Shown: positions 46,301 through 57,010 of the stretch, in pieces | How the letters are laid out: the number at the start of each line of letters is the position of its first letter | Position numbering within the stretch: the stretch's first letter is position 1 | Source of the DNA: Hormiphora californensis | Taxonomy: Eukaryota; Ctenophora; Tentaculata; Cydippida; Pleurobrachiidae | DNA length: 64,000 bases | Reading direction: 5' to 3' | Assembly (NCBI GenBank): GCA_020137815.1 | Contig: CM035355.1 | Location: 4,636,520 to 4,700,519 of the forward strand | Made by a program: the position numbers and the translations under genes | The notes under the pieces: model-generated | Seen by the model: the letters and a program-made list of their open reading frames with translations, nothing else | Told to the model about the DNA's origin: nothing | The model's database searches: none

Positions 46301-49300
46301 CAGACAAACAGACTGACAAACAAACCCTACCGATCGGATTTAGGAAGATGGTAAGACTGATAAGTTTCGCCTGGTGAAGGACAGCCAGAATCTGACTGAT
46401 CTGTTGGGCTCCCTTACTAAGGGGATCCAAAACTGCTTCAACCTGACATGGGAGGGTTATTTCAATCTAATGTTCAATGACATGGGAGGGTTATAAGTTC
46501 GGGTTCAATGTTCAATGTTCATCTTCAGTGGGCTAGGTGATCCATCCACCTCTGAAAACAAGGAGAGATTCCCTGGGCCTCATAACACATTCTAACCTAG
46601 ATCTAACCCCCGGATCACAAAATATATTCTAACCTGGAAGGGCCCTTCACCGGGGATCTTCACGGCGGAATGTTCTTTTTTCAATTCTGGGAAAGATATC
46701 CTCTTAGTGGCTTCCTCCTGAACCCTCAGAATTGAAGCAGCTCTCATAATCGTATCCGATTCAGCGTTATTACCCAATATCTCTGCTATTTTGTCTGGGA
46801 AGGAGAAAGGGTTGGTTTCTTACAGTCCAATAAATGGTTGGTTATGCGGGGTTATGCGGTAACTGCGGTCAGCGAGAAATACGTCTCGCTCTCACGGTCT
46901 AGACTCTAGATTTCCTGGTGATTTTGAGATATCTAAAGTCTAGACCGTTAAATCATAATCAGAGGACCTAGCAGCTTTTAGGCCGGGAGTTAGACTCCTT
47001 GGAGCGTTTGAGGCGATATATGCTTTACATATTCCGAATCGCAGCACTAACAAACAAAGAAAACCTACCAGCTCCGAGCCGTAGTTCAATAGTTTCCAAC
47101 AGGACCAAGTCTTGTCCCGTGATGGGGGAAGATGGGGTGATAACACGACCATTACAGAGGATAGCTGATGAGGTAGCATGTAGAATAACACGTGCTACTT
47201 CAGAGTGAGACCTGGATGGAAGAGGTGGGATTAGCGGTGAAGTTTAGTCTACTTCTAGATCCCATTATATAGCAAAGGCACAGGCAAAAGTCAAGGAGCT
47301 TCTACAGTGAACTCAAAGTTCAATTTAGGAGAGGTAATAGAAAAAGTCGAAAAGAGAAAGTCAAAAGGGAGAGACCTATAATCTAGATCTCTCGCTCTCT
47401 CCCTCTCTCATTTCCTTACTTGACAAGTTCGATAAACGCAGCTCGATCTCCATTTCCTGCAGCCTGTAGTACTGCTTCCTTCAGCTTCCCAACATCTCTC
47501 TCCCCGCCGGAGAGGGCGGAGTATAGCACGAAACTGGCATCAGTATCAGCAGCGAAGATGAATGAGACTCGTGTCTTGGTCAACTGAGCAGGTGGGGCAT
47601 TTTAGGATATTCGAGGGAGAAAAACTCTGGGTTAAATTGTTGAGGATGGGGTTTTTAGGGGCCCACCCTGTAACTCTATCCTACCTTGCTCAAGGAGTCC
47701 AGGACGGTAGTCAGTAGACCATCCGAATCTGTCCCAGCAACGATTGTCATGGAAACTGGGAGGCTCTGATCTCCACCCAACCAGATTGAATATCGGAGTA
47801 GCTCGTCAAACTTCTCATAGACTTCATCTGATGGGTGATGGGGAGGGTGAGATTCCTTCCTACGCCTGATGGAGTGCGGGCCGGGGCTAACGTCTAGCAC
47901 AACCCTACTAAAAGGGATGTAGCAAGCGATAGTGTCTAAAGACTCCATCTCTGGAGAGCATACCCAGGGGACAAACCACACACCCCCTGTAATGGGTCTC
48001 TCCATCTAACATGGACTAACCCAACCCCTTAATCAAGATTCAAAAATTCCAAACTACTAACAAATTCACTCCAGGTACAATGGTAGAAAACCAGCAGAGA
48101 CAGGAGTTAAACACTTCATTATATTATTACCCAGGGGCTCTTTTACGTTCCCCTGTAACTACCAGAGCCAAGTTTTGGGACGGGGCAACTACAGGGATGC
48201 CCAAATCAAATGGGCTACCCTTGCTCCCGACCTTACATAACCTAACTAAAGAACCAATATATAGGCCAATAGGGTGTGTAATTCGCCGACCCCCAGGCCA
48301 CGGGGCCTTAATTCCGTGGTCACGAGGCGTCTCTTCTTTCCCTTTTAAAACAACGGGGCATATCATTACTGACCCGCCATAATCCCATGCTATATGGAGA
48401 ATTATATTACCTTCACAAACCATCTAAGTGAGGACTCTCACTACCCTTATCTCCCCCAAATAGCTAGAGGACTCTCAGCAACTCCGCACAGGGCCCCCAT
48501 CCCAGGAGGGCCCTCCAGGGAGCACCCTCTATCCAGGGAGCACCCTCCATTACATGAGGGCACCAGCCCCTGTAAAACGGGACTATCGCCCGTAAGAGAA
48601 GCTGACCTACTAAATGATGGAGATTCGGGCAGTGTAGCGACAGGGAAAGGGCAGAAGAGTCAAATCGCAGCCCCGAATAGTGCAGGTGGAATCCAAATGA
48701 CCCTCCGAAAGGAAGGGACAGGGAGGTCCAACACTGCCCGCGGAGCCCAAGACAATCTGCCGCCCCCACCCCAGGAGGAGGGGCAGCAGAGTCTAGGGCC
48801 GCCTCCAGGACCCTCAGCAGCCAAGAAAATAAGTAAAAACATCAGAGTAACACAAATTAACCTCCATAAAAGTCATGAAGCATGGGATGACATAATCACC
48901 TGTAACCAAACACGATCACAAATTATTCTAGCCCAAGAACCACCTATAATAGGGAAAACATCTAAAGTCAGAGCCAGCGGAGGATTCTCTGCCCTATATG
49001 ACAAAAGGGCTCAGAGACCACGTGCGAGCATCTTAATCAATAGTAACCTAGGGAGGAACGTATTTCTCCTTGACAAATTCACTGACAGGGATACAGTCAC
49101 TATCCTTGTCAAACTGGGCACCAAATCAGTCATTTTATGCTCAATGTACATGGACAGAGAGCTAGAATGCCCTCCTAAATTACTAGGAGAGTTGGCAGCC
49201 CACGCAAAAAGAAATAACCTGAAACTAGTAATTGGATCTGATACCAACGCCCACAACACTAGTTGGGGGGCACTGGTTAAAGATCCTATTGGGAAGAAGA

Positions 49301-52300
49301 GGGGAGATGCACTATTAGATGCCATTGTAGATCTTGATCTGCATGTATCGAACGTGAATTGCCCCCACACTTTCGACAATGGAACAAGAAAAAATGTGCT
49401 AGATCTTACCATGACCAACAACCATGCACTGGACATGATACAAGACTGGCAGACAGTAGAAGGAAAATGCAGATCCGACCACGTACCCATCACATTTGTG
49501 TTGAGGGACATGGACGGTAGCAAGATCCGCTCTTTCTACAATATTAAGAAAACAAACTGGGCCCTATATAGACAACTCGTGGAAAAGGGCCTAGAAGAAA
49601 CAGGACTGACAGAAATGGTAATATCAAACGCCGAAGAACTTGAAACAGCCAACGAAAAACTAATAGAACTAATGCTGTGGGCATACTACAAGTGTACCCC
49701 AAAAACATACGTTTCCGCCCACTCCAAAGACCCCCCGTGGCTCAGTGGGGAGGTCAAGGCAGCTAGGGAAGAAATGTTTGATAAACTGAGACACGCCCAG
49801 ACCACGAAAGTGCATCAAGACTGGGACTCAGCAAAAACAGCTCGAAACAAATACACAAAAACCAAAAACCAGTCTAAATTTAAAAACTGGAAAATATGGG
49901 CTGAAGATCTCGATGCATATTCAGATGCCCAGAAGGTTAGCCAAGTGCTCAAGAACAGTAAAGATTATAATCTCAGCTGTATCTTTGACGCAAATGGTGA
50001 ACTATCACAGTCCCCTAAAGAAACCCTCCAGATAATGGCAGAGGTTCACTTTGGCGAGGACCACTCAACTAGACCCTCCCTCAAGGACAAAACTGAAGCC
50101 CCAGAAGGGGAGTGGTCTGATGAAAAAACATTCTCGAAAACACGTATCATCAAGGCGCTGAGGGAATTTAAACCCTTAACAGCTGCTGGGCCGGATGGCA
50201 TCAGGCCCATCATGATGCAAAAAGTAGCAGACATTATTGCTGAACCATTTGCAAAGATAGCTAAGGCATCGTACAGTCTAGGGGTAACCCCCAAATCCTG
50301 GCAGGAAGCAGAAGCCATCTACCTGCCCAAGCCAGGAAAGGATGACTATCGTATGCCTAAATCATACCGAACAATAACCCTTGCGTCAAACCTCCACAAA
50401 CTCATGGAACGGTTAATTCTATGGCACATTGAGGTAGACCAAAAAGTACACAAAAAATTAAACAAGTCGCAATATGGATTTAGAAGAGGCGTTTCAACAG
50501 AAACAGCCCTCCATAAAGTAGTACGCAAACTCGAAGGCACCCTCATGCACAAGGGCATTGCCCTGGGTACGTTCTTGGACATCGAGGGAGCCTTCGATAA
50601 TGTGGCATTCCAAGCTATGGAAAGAGCCCTTCATGCAAAGCTACGCGACAAAAGAACAGCGGTCTGGATCACCTACATGATCTCAAACCGCGAAATAACC
50701 ACGAACCTAATGGAAGAGTCCCTTACTATAAGAGCCACCCGGGGTTGTCCCCAGGGAGGAATACTTTCCCCGTTCCTATGGAACCTGGTAATGGACGATC
50801 TACTAAACCATAGCAAAAAGAATATACCAGGTGAACTACAGGGCTTCGCGGATGACTTATGTCATATAGTAGCAACCACAATGCCCTCCGGAAGAAATGG
50901 ACCCTCTGCGGACATACTCCCTCTAAGGGACGCGACCCAGAAGGGGCTTAATTCCATAAACGCCTGGTGTAAGACAGTAGGGCTCAAACTAAGTGCCCTG
51001 AAATCACATGTAGTCATATTCACCCATCGAAAAAATGTGAAAATTGGAAACCCGATCAAAATTCAGGGTAACCCTATCAAAGTGTCCGAATCCACGAAGT
51101 TTCTAGGGATTACCCTTGACAGCAAACTGAACTGGAACGAGCACGTAAACAAACAAATAAAAAAAGCAAAAAATATCCTGATGCAGTGCCGTAAAGTGGT
51201 GGGACCCACGTGGGGACTAAACCCTAAAACGGCCCTATGGATATACACTGCAATAGTGAGACCCACCTTATGCTACGGGGCAATGGTCTGGGCTAATGCA
51301 ATGCGAACCAAAACAAACAAAGAAAACATGATAAGGGTACAGAGGCTAGCACTCAAGATGGTAACTGGGGCCATGCCCTCGACGCCATCAACAGCCCTAG
51401 ACACAATCACAAACACCGCCCCGATCACCGACCATCTGAGGTACTGTGCAGCCAAAACTGCATACACCCTAATGGCAACGGGAGAATGGGAAGGGCCAAT
51501 AAAATCAGACCTAAAGACCCCAAAAGTGTTCACTTCGCATGCCAACACGGTATCACGTGATCTCAGAACTCTGGAAGCAGAGGGCAGATGTCACGATCTC
51601 ACAACCCCGGAACTCACCCTAGACAGGGAATTCTCGTTAGAGATCCCAGAAAGGGAGACGTTTTTGGAGGATGGAGACAAGTACACGATAGTTGCACACA
51701 CTGATGGGTCAAGAATTAACAACAATGCCGGTGCAGGATACATTATCCACTCTGGCGAAACAGAGCTAGCTCGAAATTCGTATAACCTAGGCCCCGAAGG
51801 AACTGTCCCGGCGGCAGAAATGTATGCCATACAACAGACGGCTCAATATCTCCTGGATAGGGGAACAGCTAACGAGCGAATACTCATAAACTGTGACAGT
51901 CAAGGGACAATAAAGACCCTAGACTCCACGACATGCAGATCAAAAACCACGATAAAGACTATCAAAAATCTGAACACCCTAGCCATATTCAACGATGTCA
52001 TGATTAGATGGATCCCGGCCCATCAAGGGTACGATGGAAACGAAATAGCAGACATCTTGGCAAAAAGGGGTGCTCAGGAAATCGAAGAAGTTACTCTCAT
52101 ACCAATTCCCAAAGCGGCAGCCTATGCAGCCCTCAGGGAGAAGGTTAAAACCGGACCCATCAAACAAACCAAACATATGGACATGATGTGGACCGAAAGA
52201 TATGAGAGACCTCTTCAAAAACTTAATAGAACAGACCTAAGGGCGGCGACACACCTACTCACAGGGCACTGCCACCTTAACTACCACATGAAAAAATTAA

Positions 52301-55300
52301 AAAAAGTCGAGACCACAACCTGTGCAGCATGTGGGATGGAAGACGAGACAATAAAGCATGTACTTACTGAATGCCCCGCCCTTTGGAAACTCCGACAGGA
52401 ATCCTTTGACAGGCTGGGCCTCAGCATGTACGAAATTAGACACCATCAACCCCTTAGAAAAACGATCTCGTTCTATAAGAAGGCGATGGAGATACTTCAC
52501 CCCCCTGAAACCACCCCTTAAAGGGAGGTTTCCCCTGTGACCTGGTATGGCACCAGCTCCCCAAGTCTCCTTGGGCCGAAGCAGTTGGCAACATACCAGC
52601 CACACCACCCAGGACGGGGAACGGGAGCCCTATGGCACCCACCCCTTACTGGCTAGTGCTTCGCACTAGCCAGCGTCCTCCCAGAAGAAGAAGAAGAAGA
52701 TGGGTGATGGGGTTAGTATGTACACTATGTAGTTCTTCTACAGAAGAAGAAGAAGTATGTAGTTCTTTATTTCTCAATCTATTAGATTTCTTTATTTCTC
52801 GACCGACTAGACACTATTTAATCATGTTTGGCTTTCTTAGAAAATGGTTTTATAATCCAAAGTTTTACTTCCAAAGAAGACTGAGTTGACACTTGACATG
52901 TCGAGGGTCGTAAGGTCGGAAAGAAGAGCTTGTCTCGCAACCTCTCTGAACCAGATCGAAGGTAATTCTCGCAGCGTTTGCGTCGTGTACCGCGTGGGCC
53001 AATAAAACAGAGAGGGTCTTTCATCTTCGACACCTCCGGTATTAAAATGACAACAAGATTTGTAACGTACCAATTGCAAGGGAAGATAAGGTGACGGTGT
53101 ATCCCTTGTTTTGATCCAGTATATCGGGGTTGTATCTGGATACAATGCTCTCACTACTCATCCACCAATCTAGAAGATCCATACCATCCCGCACCTGTGG
53201 GCGAGGGTTTATTGTAGAAGTGCAAGAAATATTTTGCAGCTCTAAAAGTCAATCAATATTCAGACGATTTCGGCTGAATTATATCACTGCATGGGGGCTA
53301 TTACGGAACATGCAGCCTGACATAATTCAGCCGAAATCGTCTGAATCTTGATTGATTGCACTACTTTTTACTAATAGTGATTCATGGTAATTAATGGTAA
53401 CCAAATATAACATGAGTCCTCGACCAAGGACCTACCTCGCCCATGTAGACAGCACGTTGTAGTTTTGGAAGTTGGTTTTGCAGAGTGTTCAGGAGAGACT
53501 CCTCAATCCCCTCCAGGTTATCCAACACAACACCATTCACTATTACACTGTTAGGTGACACACCTAGAATGGAATGGGGAGTTCATGACAAATGTACCCT
53601 CTCTCACTACGCTCCGTAAAAGAAGCGTTGAAACATAACAAGCTCTGTAGTCAGAAAATGATGTCATTGTTTTCTCATACTATATTACTGTTTCAAGAAC
53701 ATGATGCATCATGATGTTTCTGCTCATACCTGACATCTCGATGAAGTTATTTCCTGCATCCAAAAGAGCACTGTTATCTGCCAAAAACTGATCGTTTATC
53801 TTGACACTGGCTGAGTCAGATAACTCTGATTTTATAGTGGCCTCTGTAATACCATCTTCAGCTAACTGGAAATATTTCGGGTTTAGGAGGGGGAGATTCT
53901 TTATGGATATACGCTTTGAATTCAATTACAACATCTGGAACAGTTCTCAGAAAATTACAAAAGCTATAGTACACCTCCCGAGTCTCAAGACCAAGGAATA
54001 TATATCCGGTCATAGACCGGCATTAGACAGTGTCTCACCTCAGTGATAAACTCTCTCAGTACAGGGTTGTCTGTGGAACTGGGACGAAGGTGGTTAACTG
54101 CAGCTCCATACAAAACATCTACTGGTTCAGAACCAGTTACCACAAAACCTGGTGAAGAATGAGGCGGTGAGAACCAAAAAGGGGATAGATAGAGGGCTGA
54201 GTCAAAATCTAGAAAGGGAGTGACTGGGGAGTGGATTCCAATTATATCCCACTCCTATCCGACTCACAAATAACTCAAGTTACCTATTCTAACGGGAGTA
54301 CTATTCTCTAACAACAGCGCAGCCAATCTGAACAACACCCCACTCCTCGGATCACTAGGTTTCACAACCATCACCACATTGTTGATATTCCTCCGGAGGT
54401 GTTTCAGCATGCCAGGGTAACTGGGTCGAAGGAGTTCGTGGAGATCTCGAGGCCAATGGTGGTAGTCTCTGTCTCGCTCCAGATTGTTGATGTATAGGAC
54501 AGCTGAGAGAAGGAGAACTGGTTCATTGTTCGAACAAAGACACAGTCAACTGTTCCTTTACTGTTTGTTCACACTTCATATAGTTCCAACAAAGGATGAA
54601 CAAGTTTGGAACAATTCAGTAATGTTTTTCAAACAGTATGAGAAACCCAGCTGTCCAGGTACTCCCTCTTACTAACCAGGATCTCGCATATCAATTCCGT
54701 ATGTGATGCCCTTTTTGTAAAGGTCTGATTTCAGTAAATTATTAACTTCAGAGAAGCCCACATCTTTTAGTGAACTAAGACCACCAACTGTTTTAGCTTC
54801 CGATTTGAGTTTCTTCAGCAAACTAAAGGAGAAAACATGGTTAGAAACAAAATCCAATCCCTCTTATCCGGCGGTATTTCAATTTGTATGTCTATTCTCT
54901 AATCTCTAATCTCTATGGCCAAAATGTTAGTCCGGTTTGGGGCAACTGTCTATGTTTTACCTAAAAGGGTCAGCATTCTCTAGATCGATTAACATCCCGT
55001 TTAGTAGCAAGACACTGTCCCCCTCCTTAACATTGTACCGCTGTAATACCTCCTGGTTCTGAAAAGTGGGGGCATTGTGTTAGGCTATTACGACTTGAAT
55101 TTGTAAGAACGTTGAATGATATTTGCATCCTCACTTAATTGACTAGCTCAGATCCTGTTAAAGATGAAATGAACAGATCATTCCTTTCTAAATCACTGCA
55201 GTATACCTCCTTGATTTCCTTCCTCAGTTCAGTTGTCACGGCTGTTCTGCTGAGACTTCGTGCCAGGGAGGGAAGATTCTGGGAGTACTTGGCAAGTACA

Positions 55301-56948
55301 GCGAGGGGTTCTTCTCCGGGGGCAGACACCACTTTCTGGGCAGCCTGCATACCTGGAGGGAAATGTGAGGGAAAATATAACGGGAGACAAATGAAAATGT
55401 TAGATAAACAAAAGGGGACAAGTACACAGGGTATAAAATACTGCTACAGAAACCGACCTAGTTCAGAAATCTGCCAAGCTTTCAAAGGTTTCATCGCATC
55501 TTTAGCGTCAACTAGGAACTCTTTCAGTTTGTTCAGGTCAGCTGTACTGTCGGGATACTTCTCTCGGAGGAAGCCAAATCTGAACCCTTCAAATTCGTCC
55601 TCTCCTCCTGATTTGGAAGCAGCACCGTCATCCTCAATCTGAGGAATAATCTGAGTTAGTTGGGGTTTTAGGACGCGATAATGGGAGTTGGAGCTGTATA
55701 GATCTTTTCTTATCCCCAGAGTAATGAAGAGTGCGTACAAAGTAATTTGGACACTATGTCCTTTAAACAATCGCACTAACCTTACTATCATCGACAGTAG
55801 TGTATTCAGTACTCTTGACCGCCAGTTCAACCCCATACCCACTGAGGGTCACCTTTCCATCTCCAGTAAAGTAGCAATAATGTCTGAACACATAAGCCAC
55901 CTCACCCCTATCTGCTCGACCAGCAAAGTCACCGTGAGCTGTCATACAATCTTCCTCTCGGAGGTCACAATAAAGAATGACTTGGGGTAGAGAGGTATCA
56001 TCTCGGTAGATGTGATCGAACTTGATCAGTGGTACTCGAGGTATGGAGAGAGATGGTGTGGGGAGGGAGGTTGTGTAGCATTGAGCGTGGCCGTTTATTT
56101 GGACAAATACATCGCAGTCTAGTTTACCGAGAGCTGTCTCTGCTATCTGAGGTGGGGTGAGGTAAAGTGAGTTGTCAATTAATTTAAGACATCAGTTAGA
56201 ATTGAAACCGGTTATTTATTTTGTAATTAAAGGCCGTGCGTAAGTATCCACTAACTAAAAAAAGGGGGATAAAAGGATTCCTACCTCTTGGTACATCTGG
56301 ATTCGAGCAGAGTATTGTCGGAGAGAAAGAGATAGTTTGAGTAGGGATTCACTGACTTCAGTCAGGAAATCGGCAGCCCCTGCCATAGCCCAGATATACT
56401 CATCTGAAAATGGGTTAAATTAATTAGATAATTAACTACTTGGATTTGGGCCAAGAGTATTCGGAAATATCTGGAAATTGAGGCCCATGAGGTTACGTAT
56501 CAAAATTCATCCAAGAGGAAGCGCGCAATCGAAATGCTGAGTATTGTGCTTTATCCACCTTGGCCACTCCGCGCGGCACACACACATCTGGAGACAAAGT
56601 GTGCCGGTGGTACGGAATTGTGACAACTGCAGAAGAAAGCAAGCAAACTGCAAAACCAGAATATATGCAAGTTTAATACCTTCATTAGTCTGTTCTGATG
56701 ATCCACCGACGCGGGTTAGGTACTTGAAAAATAAGGAATTATCTTCTTCTGCGATAAACTCACTGAAAGAGAGATGAGAGATGTTTATGATTGGTTTGTA
56801 ACTCCAGGGTAAAATTTTGCAAAGATTATTATAATTACCTCGCCTCGAGTATGATTGGAGTGTGTTCCCAGTTAGCGTGAAGTACTGAGGTAACAGGTTT
56901 ACTAGCCTGGGCTACCAGGGGAAGGAGAAAAAGGAGGATGGGTAACAT
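40316..56948 (-). CDS. UGGT1: UDP-glucose:glycoprotein glucosyltransferase, 30 exons
   Basis: Exons in transcript order: 56839-56948, 56680-56762, 56285-56403, 55781-56146, 55458-55638, 55207-55352, 54961-55058, 54677-54822, 54284-54502, 54039-54148, 53730-53865, 53436-53563, 53071-53194, 52869-53033 (tentative), 47685-47827, 47420-47583, 47069-47211, 46634-46794, 46331-46442, 45467-45694, 45037-45182, 44726-44899, 44364-44485, 43725-43832, 41811-42067, 41467-41596, 41229-41343, 40782-40940, 40498-40600, 40316-40389. Sum 4470 nt, 1489 aa. UGGT reglucosylates misfolded N-glycoproteins in the ER so that calnexin/calreticulin rebind them. Seen: signal peptide [29 protein letters not shown] in the thioredoxin-like part; the GT24 catalytic region [49 protein letters not shown], the DADQIV metal-binding triad, [30 protein letters not shown]; and a C-terminal HSEL ER-retention signal. 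A LINE occupies intron 14 and a palindromic element intron 24. UGGT1 and UGGT2 paralogues are not distinguished. Confidence 0.93.
40941..41062 (-). repeat. Four to five tandem copies of a UGGT 3' splice site
   Basis: A unit of 28-29 bp repeats head to tail; on the minus strand it reads CTCTAACCCCCTCTCTTCC then TACCAG-GGTCTC. AG copies are at 40941-40942 (used for exon 28), then near 40970, 40999 and 41028, with a decayed copy near 41060. Each unit holds a branch-like CTAAC, a pyrimidine tract, AG and the first bases of exon 28. Confidence 0.88.
41123..41207. repeat. Second copy of the GTCAGAGCATTGGCC inverted repeat
   Basis: GGTCAGAGCATTGGCCCGAT, TATTCTCATTGCGCAAC, TTCTCAATGTGCGAGAACAG and GGTCAGATCATTGACCTGAC follow the layout of 12555-12629 with an extra internal TATTCTCA unit. 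It lies in UGGT intron 27. Confidence 0.6.
42129..43527. mobile_element. Palindromic element family B, copy 2 (1391 bp, TTAA-flanked)
   Basis: Spans 42133-43523, flanked by TTAA. It has the same ends (GGGTACGCTAACCAAAAA) and centre as the copy at 8429-9818, one base longer. The arms match each other closely, for example the CGTACGACACACCTCAAATA region at 43105 and its complement near 42540, a variant not shared by copy 1. It fills UGGT intron 24. Confidence 0.85.
43605..43711. repeat. 107-bp foldback element AGGAACCGACCGAA
   Basis: AGGAACCGACCGAA (43605-43618) pairs with TTCGGTCGGTTCCT (43698-43711). The interior has ACCAATCAGAACTCG and TTATCAGCCAATCAGG. It ends 13 bp from the donor of UGGT exon 24. 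A partial copy is at 33079-33153. Confidence 0.8.
45215..45290. repeat. Tandem GGTTACTGGAATGTGTAACCAT units
   Basis: Three copies of an 18-22-bp unit (ATGGTTACTGGAATGTGTAACC) run into the palindrome CCATGGAAGAACTTCTTCCATGG-like core near 45272. It lies in UGGT intron 20. Similar GGTAACCATGG words recur near 32110, 32205 and 45400. Confidence 0.7.
46894..46948. repeat. Inverted repeat ACGGTCTAGACTCTAGAT
   Basis: 46894-46911 pairs with 46931-46948 (ATCTAAAGTCTAGACCGT) with two mismatches around a 19-nt loop. It lies in UGGT intron 17. Confidence 0.7.
47830..47843. repeat. Left target-site duplication of the LINE
   Basis: GATGGGTGATGGGG, identical to 52699-52712. It directly abuts the AG (47828-47829) of the UGGT exon-15 acceptor on the minus strand. 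Confidence 0.9.
48394..52521 (+). CDS. LINE polyprotein: endonuclease, reverse transcriptase, RNase H, zinc finger
   Basis: 1375 aa. Domains by residue: about 1-145, a low-complexity basic/proline leader with REHP repeats; 149-370, an APE-type endonuclease ([41 protein letters not shown]); about 585-900, reverse transcriptase ([72 protein letters not shown], and the catalytic GFADD at about 818-822); about 1099-1220, RNase H ([45 protein letters not shown]); about 1309-1327, a C-X2-C...H-X4-C finger ([18 protein letters not shown]). The core catalytic residues are present, so the enzyme is plausibly active. The start ATG follows an in-frame stop just upstream. The clade is not assigned. Confidence 0.95.
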   Translation: MENYITFTNHLSEDSHYPYLPQIARGLSATPHRAPIPGGPSREHPLSREHPPLHEGTSPCKTGLSPVREADLLNDGDSGSVATGKGQKSQIAAPNSAGGIQMTLRKEGTGRSNTARGAQDNLPPPPQEEGQQSLGPPPGPSAAKKISKNIRVTQINLHKSHEAWDDIITCNQTRSQIILAQEPPIIGKTSKVRASGGFSALYDKRAQRPRASILINSNLGRNVFLLDKFTDRDTVTILVKLGTKSVILCSMYMDRELECPPKLLGELAAHAKRNNLKLVIGSDTNAHNTSWGALVKDPIGKKRGDALLDAIVDLDLHVSNVNCPHTFDNGTRKNVLDLTMTNNHALDMIQDWQTVEGKCRSDHVPITFVLRDMDGSKIRSFYNIKKTNWALYRQLVEKGLEETGLTEMVISNAEELETANEKLIELMLWAYYKCTPKTYVSAHSKDPPWLSGEVKAAREEMFDKLRHAQTTKVHQDWDSAKTARNKYTKTKNQSKFKNWKIWAEDLDAYSDAQKVSQVLKNSKDYNLSCIFDANGELSQSPKETLQIMAEVHFGEDHSTRPSLKDKTEAPEGEWSDEKTFSKTRIIKALREFKPLTAAGPDGIRPIMMQKVADIIAEPFAKIAKASYSLGVTPKSWQEAEAIYLPKPGKDDYRMPKSYRTITLASNLHKLMERLILWHIEVDQKVHKKLNKSQYGFRRGVSTETALHKVVRKLEGTLMHKGIALGTFLDIEGAFDNVAFQAMERALHAKLRDKRTAVWITYMISNREITTNLMEESLTIRATRGCPQGGILSPFLWNLVMDDLLNHSKKNIPGELQGFADDLCHIVATTMPSGRNGPSADILPLRDATQKGLNSINAWCKTVGLKLSALKSHVVIFTHRKNVKIGNPIKIQGNPIKVSESTKFLGITLDSKLNWNEHVNKQIKKAKNILMQCRKVVGPTWGLNPKTALWIYTAIVRPTLCYGAMVWANAMRTKTNKENMIRVQRLALKMVTGAMPSTPSTALDTITNTAPITDHLRYCAAKTAYTLMATGEWEGPIKSDLKTPKVFTSHANTVSRDLRTLEAEGRCHDLTTPELTLDREFSLEIPERETFLEDGDKYTIVAHTDGSRINNNAGAGYIIHSGETELARNSYNLGPEGTVPAAEMYAIQQTAQYLLDRGTANERILINCDSQGTIKTLDSTTCRSKTTIKTIKNLNTLAIFNDVMIRWIPAHQGYDGNEIADILAKRGAQEIEEVTLIPIPKAAAYAALREKVKTGPIKQTKHMDMMWTERYERPLQKLNRTDLRAATHLLTGHCHLNYHMKKLKKVETTTCAACGMEDETIKHVLTECPALWKLRQESFDRLGLSMYEIRHHQPLRKTISFYKKAMEILHPPETTP
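52649..52673 (+). other. Perfect stem-loop near the LINE 3' end
   Basis: CTGGCTAGTGC-TTC-GCACTAGCCAG: an 11-bp stem with a 3-nt loop, 10 nt before the (GAA)n tail. A 3'-terminal stem-loop is commonly what the cognate reverse transcriptase recognises in stringent LINEs; the role here is inferred. Confidence 0.85.
52699..52712. repeat. Right target-site duplication of the LINE
   Basis: GATGGGTGATGGGG, identical to 47830-47843; it follows the (GAA)n tail directly. Its last G is the first base of the TACTAAC complement. Confidence 0.9.
52712..52718 (-). promoter_or_regulatory. Consensus branch point TACTAAC of UGGT intron 14, now stranded
   Basis: The minus strand reads TACTAAC. In the uninterrupted intron the branch A would lie 16 nt from the AG of exon 15; the LINE now puts about 4.9 kb between them. 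Confidence 0.7.
56471..56577 (-). repeat. Candidate SINE copy with tRNA-like box A
   Basis: An 88-bp segment is shared with 58995-59082 (CTGGAAATTGAGGCCCATGA ... TGCTTTATCCAC, three differences). On the minus strand this copy continues upstream with GCGCGGAGTGGCCAAGGTGG, resembling a tRNA-Ser/Leu 5' end with box A, but no clear box B. It lies in UGGT intron 2. Confidence 0.45.
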
Positions 56949-57010
56949 TTTAGGGGCTTGAGTTTCAATGGACCATCCTAGATAATTGAAGAAGAATGGG
57001 TTTAGGGGAG
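56949..57010 (-). promoter_or_regulatory. 3' splice site 29 nt upstream of the UGGT start codon
   Basis: Minus strand: CCCTAAACCCATTCTTCTTC then AATTATCTAG (AG at 56978-56979), then 29 nt to the ATG at 56948. A short upstream ATG-GTC-CAT-TGA lies in those 29 nt. Confidence 0.55.

Larger units (their letters stand above)
47844..52698 (+). mobile_element. Full-length non-LTR retrotransposon (LINE), 4.86 kb, antisense in UGGT intron 14
   Basis: The boundaries are fixed by the 14-bp direct repeat GATGGGTGATGGGG on both sides. The element has a 5' region of about 550 bp, one 1375-codon frame, a short 3' region with a perfect 11-bp hairpin, and a 3' tail of (GAA)n repeats (52684-52698) instead of poly(A). 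A microsatellite tail and an RNase H domain are typical of I-group and related LINE clades. No separate ORF1 is visible; a 100-codon frame at 48080-48382 is unlikely to be one. The reading frame is undamaged, so the copy is young. Confidence 0.92.

Noticed and set aside
47844-48005. Minus-strand frame MERPITGG...[21 protein letters not shown] as a longer UGGT exon
   Set aside because: Everything before the DEVYEK part lies inside the LINE as defined by the 14-bp target duplication; the acceptor AG at 47828-47829 starts the true exon.
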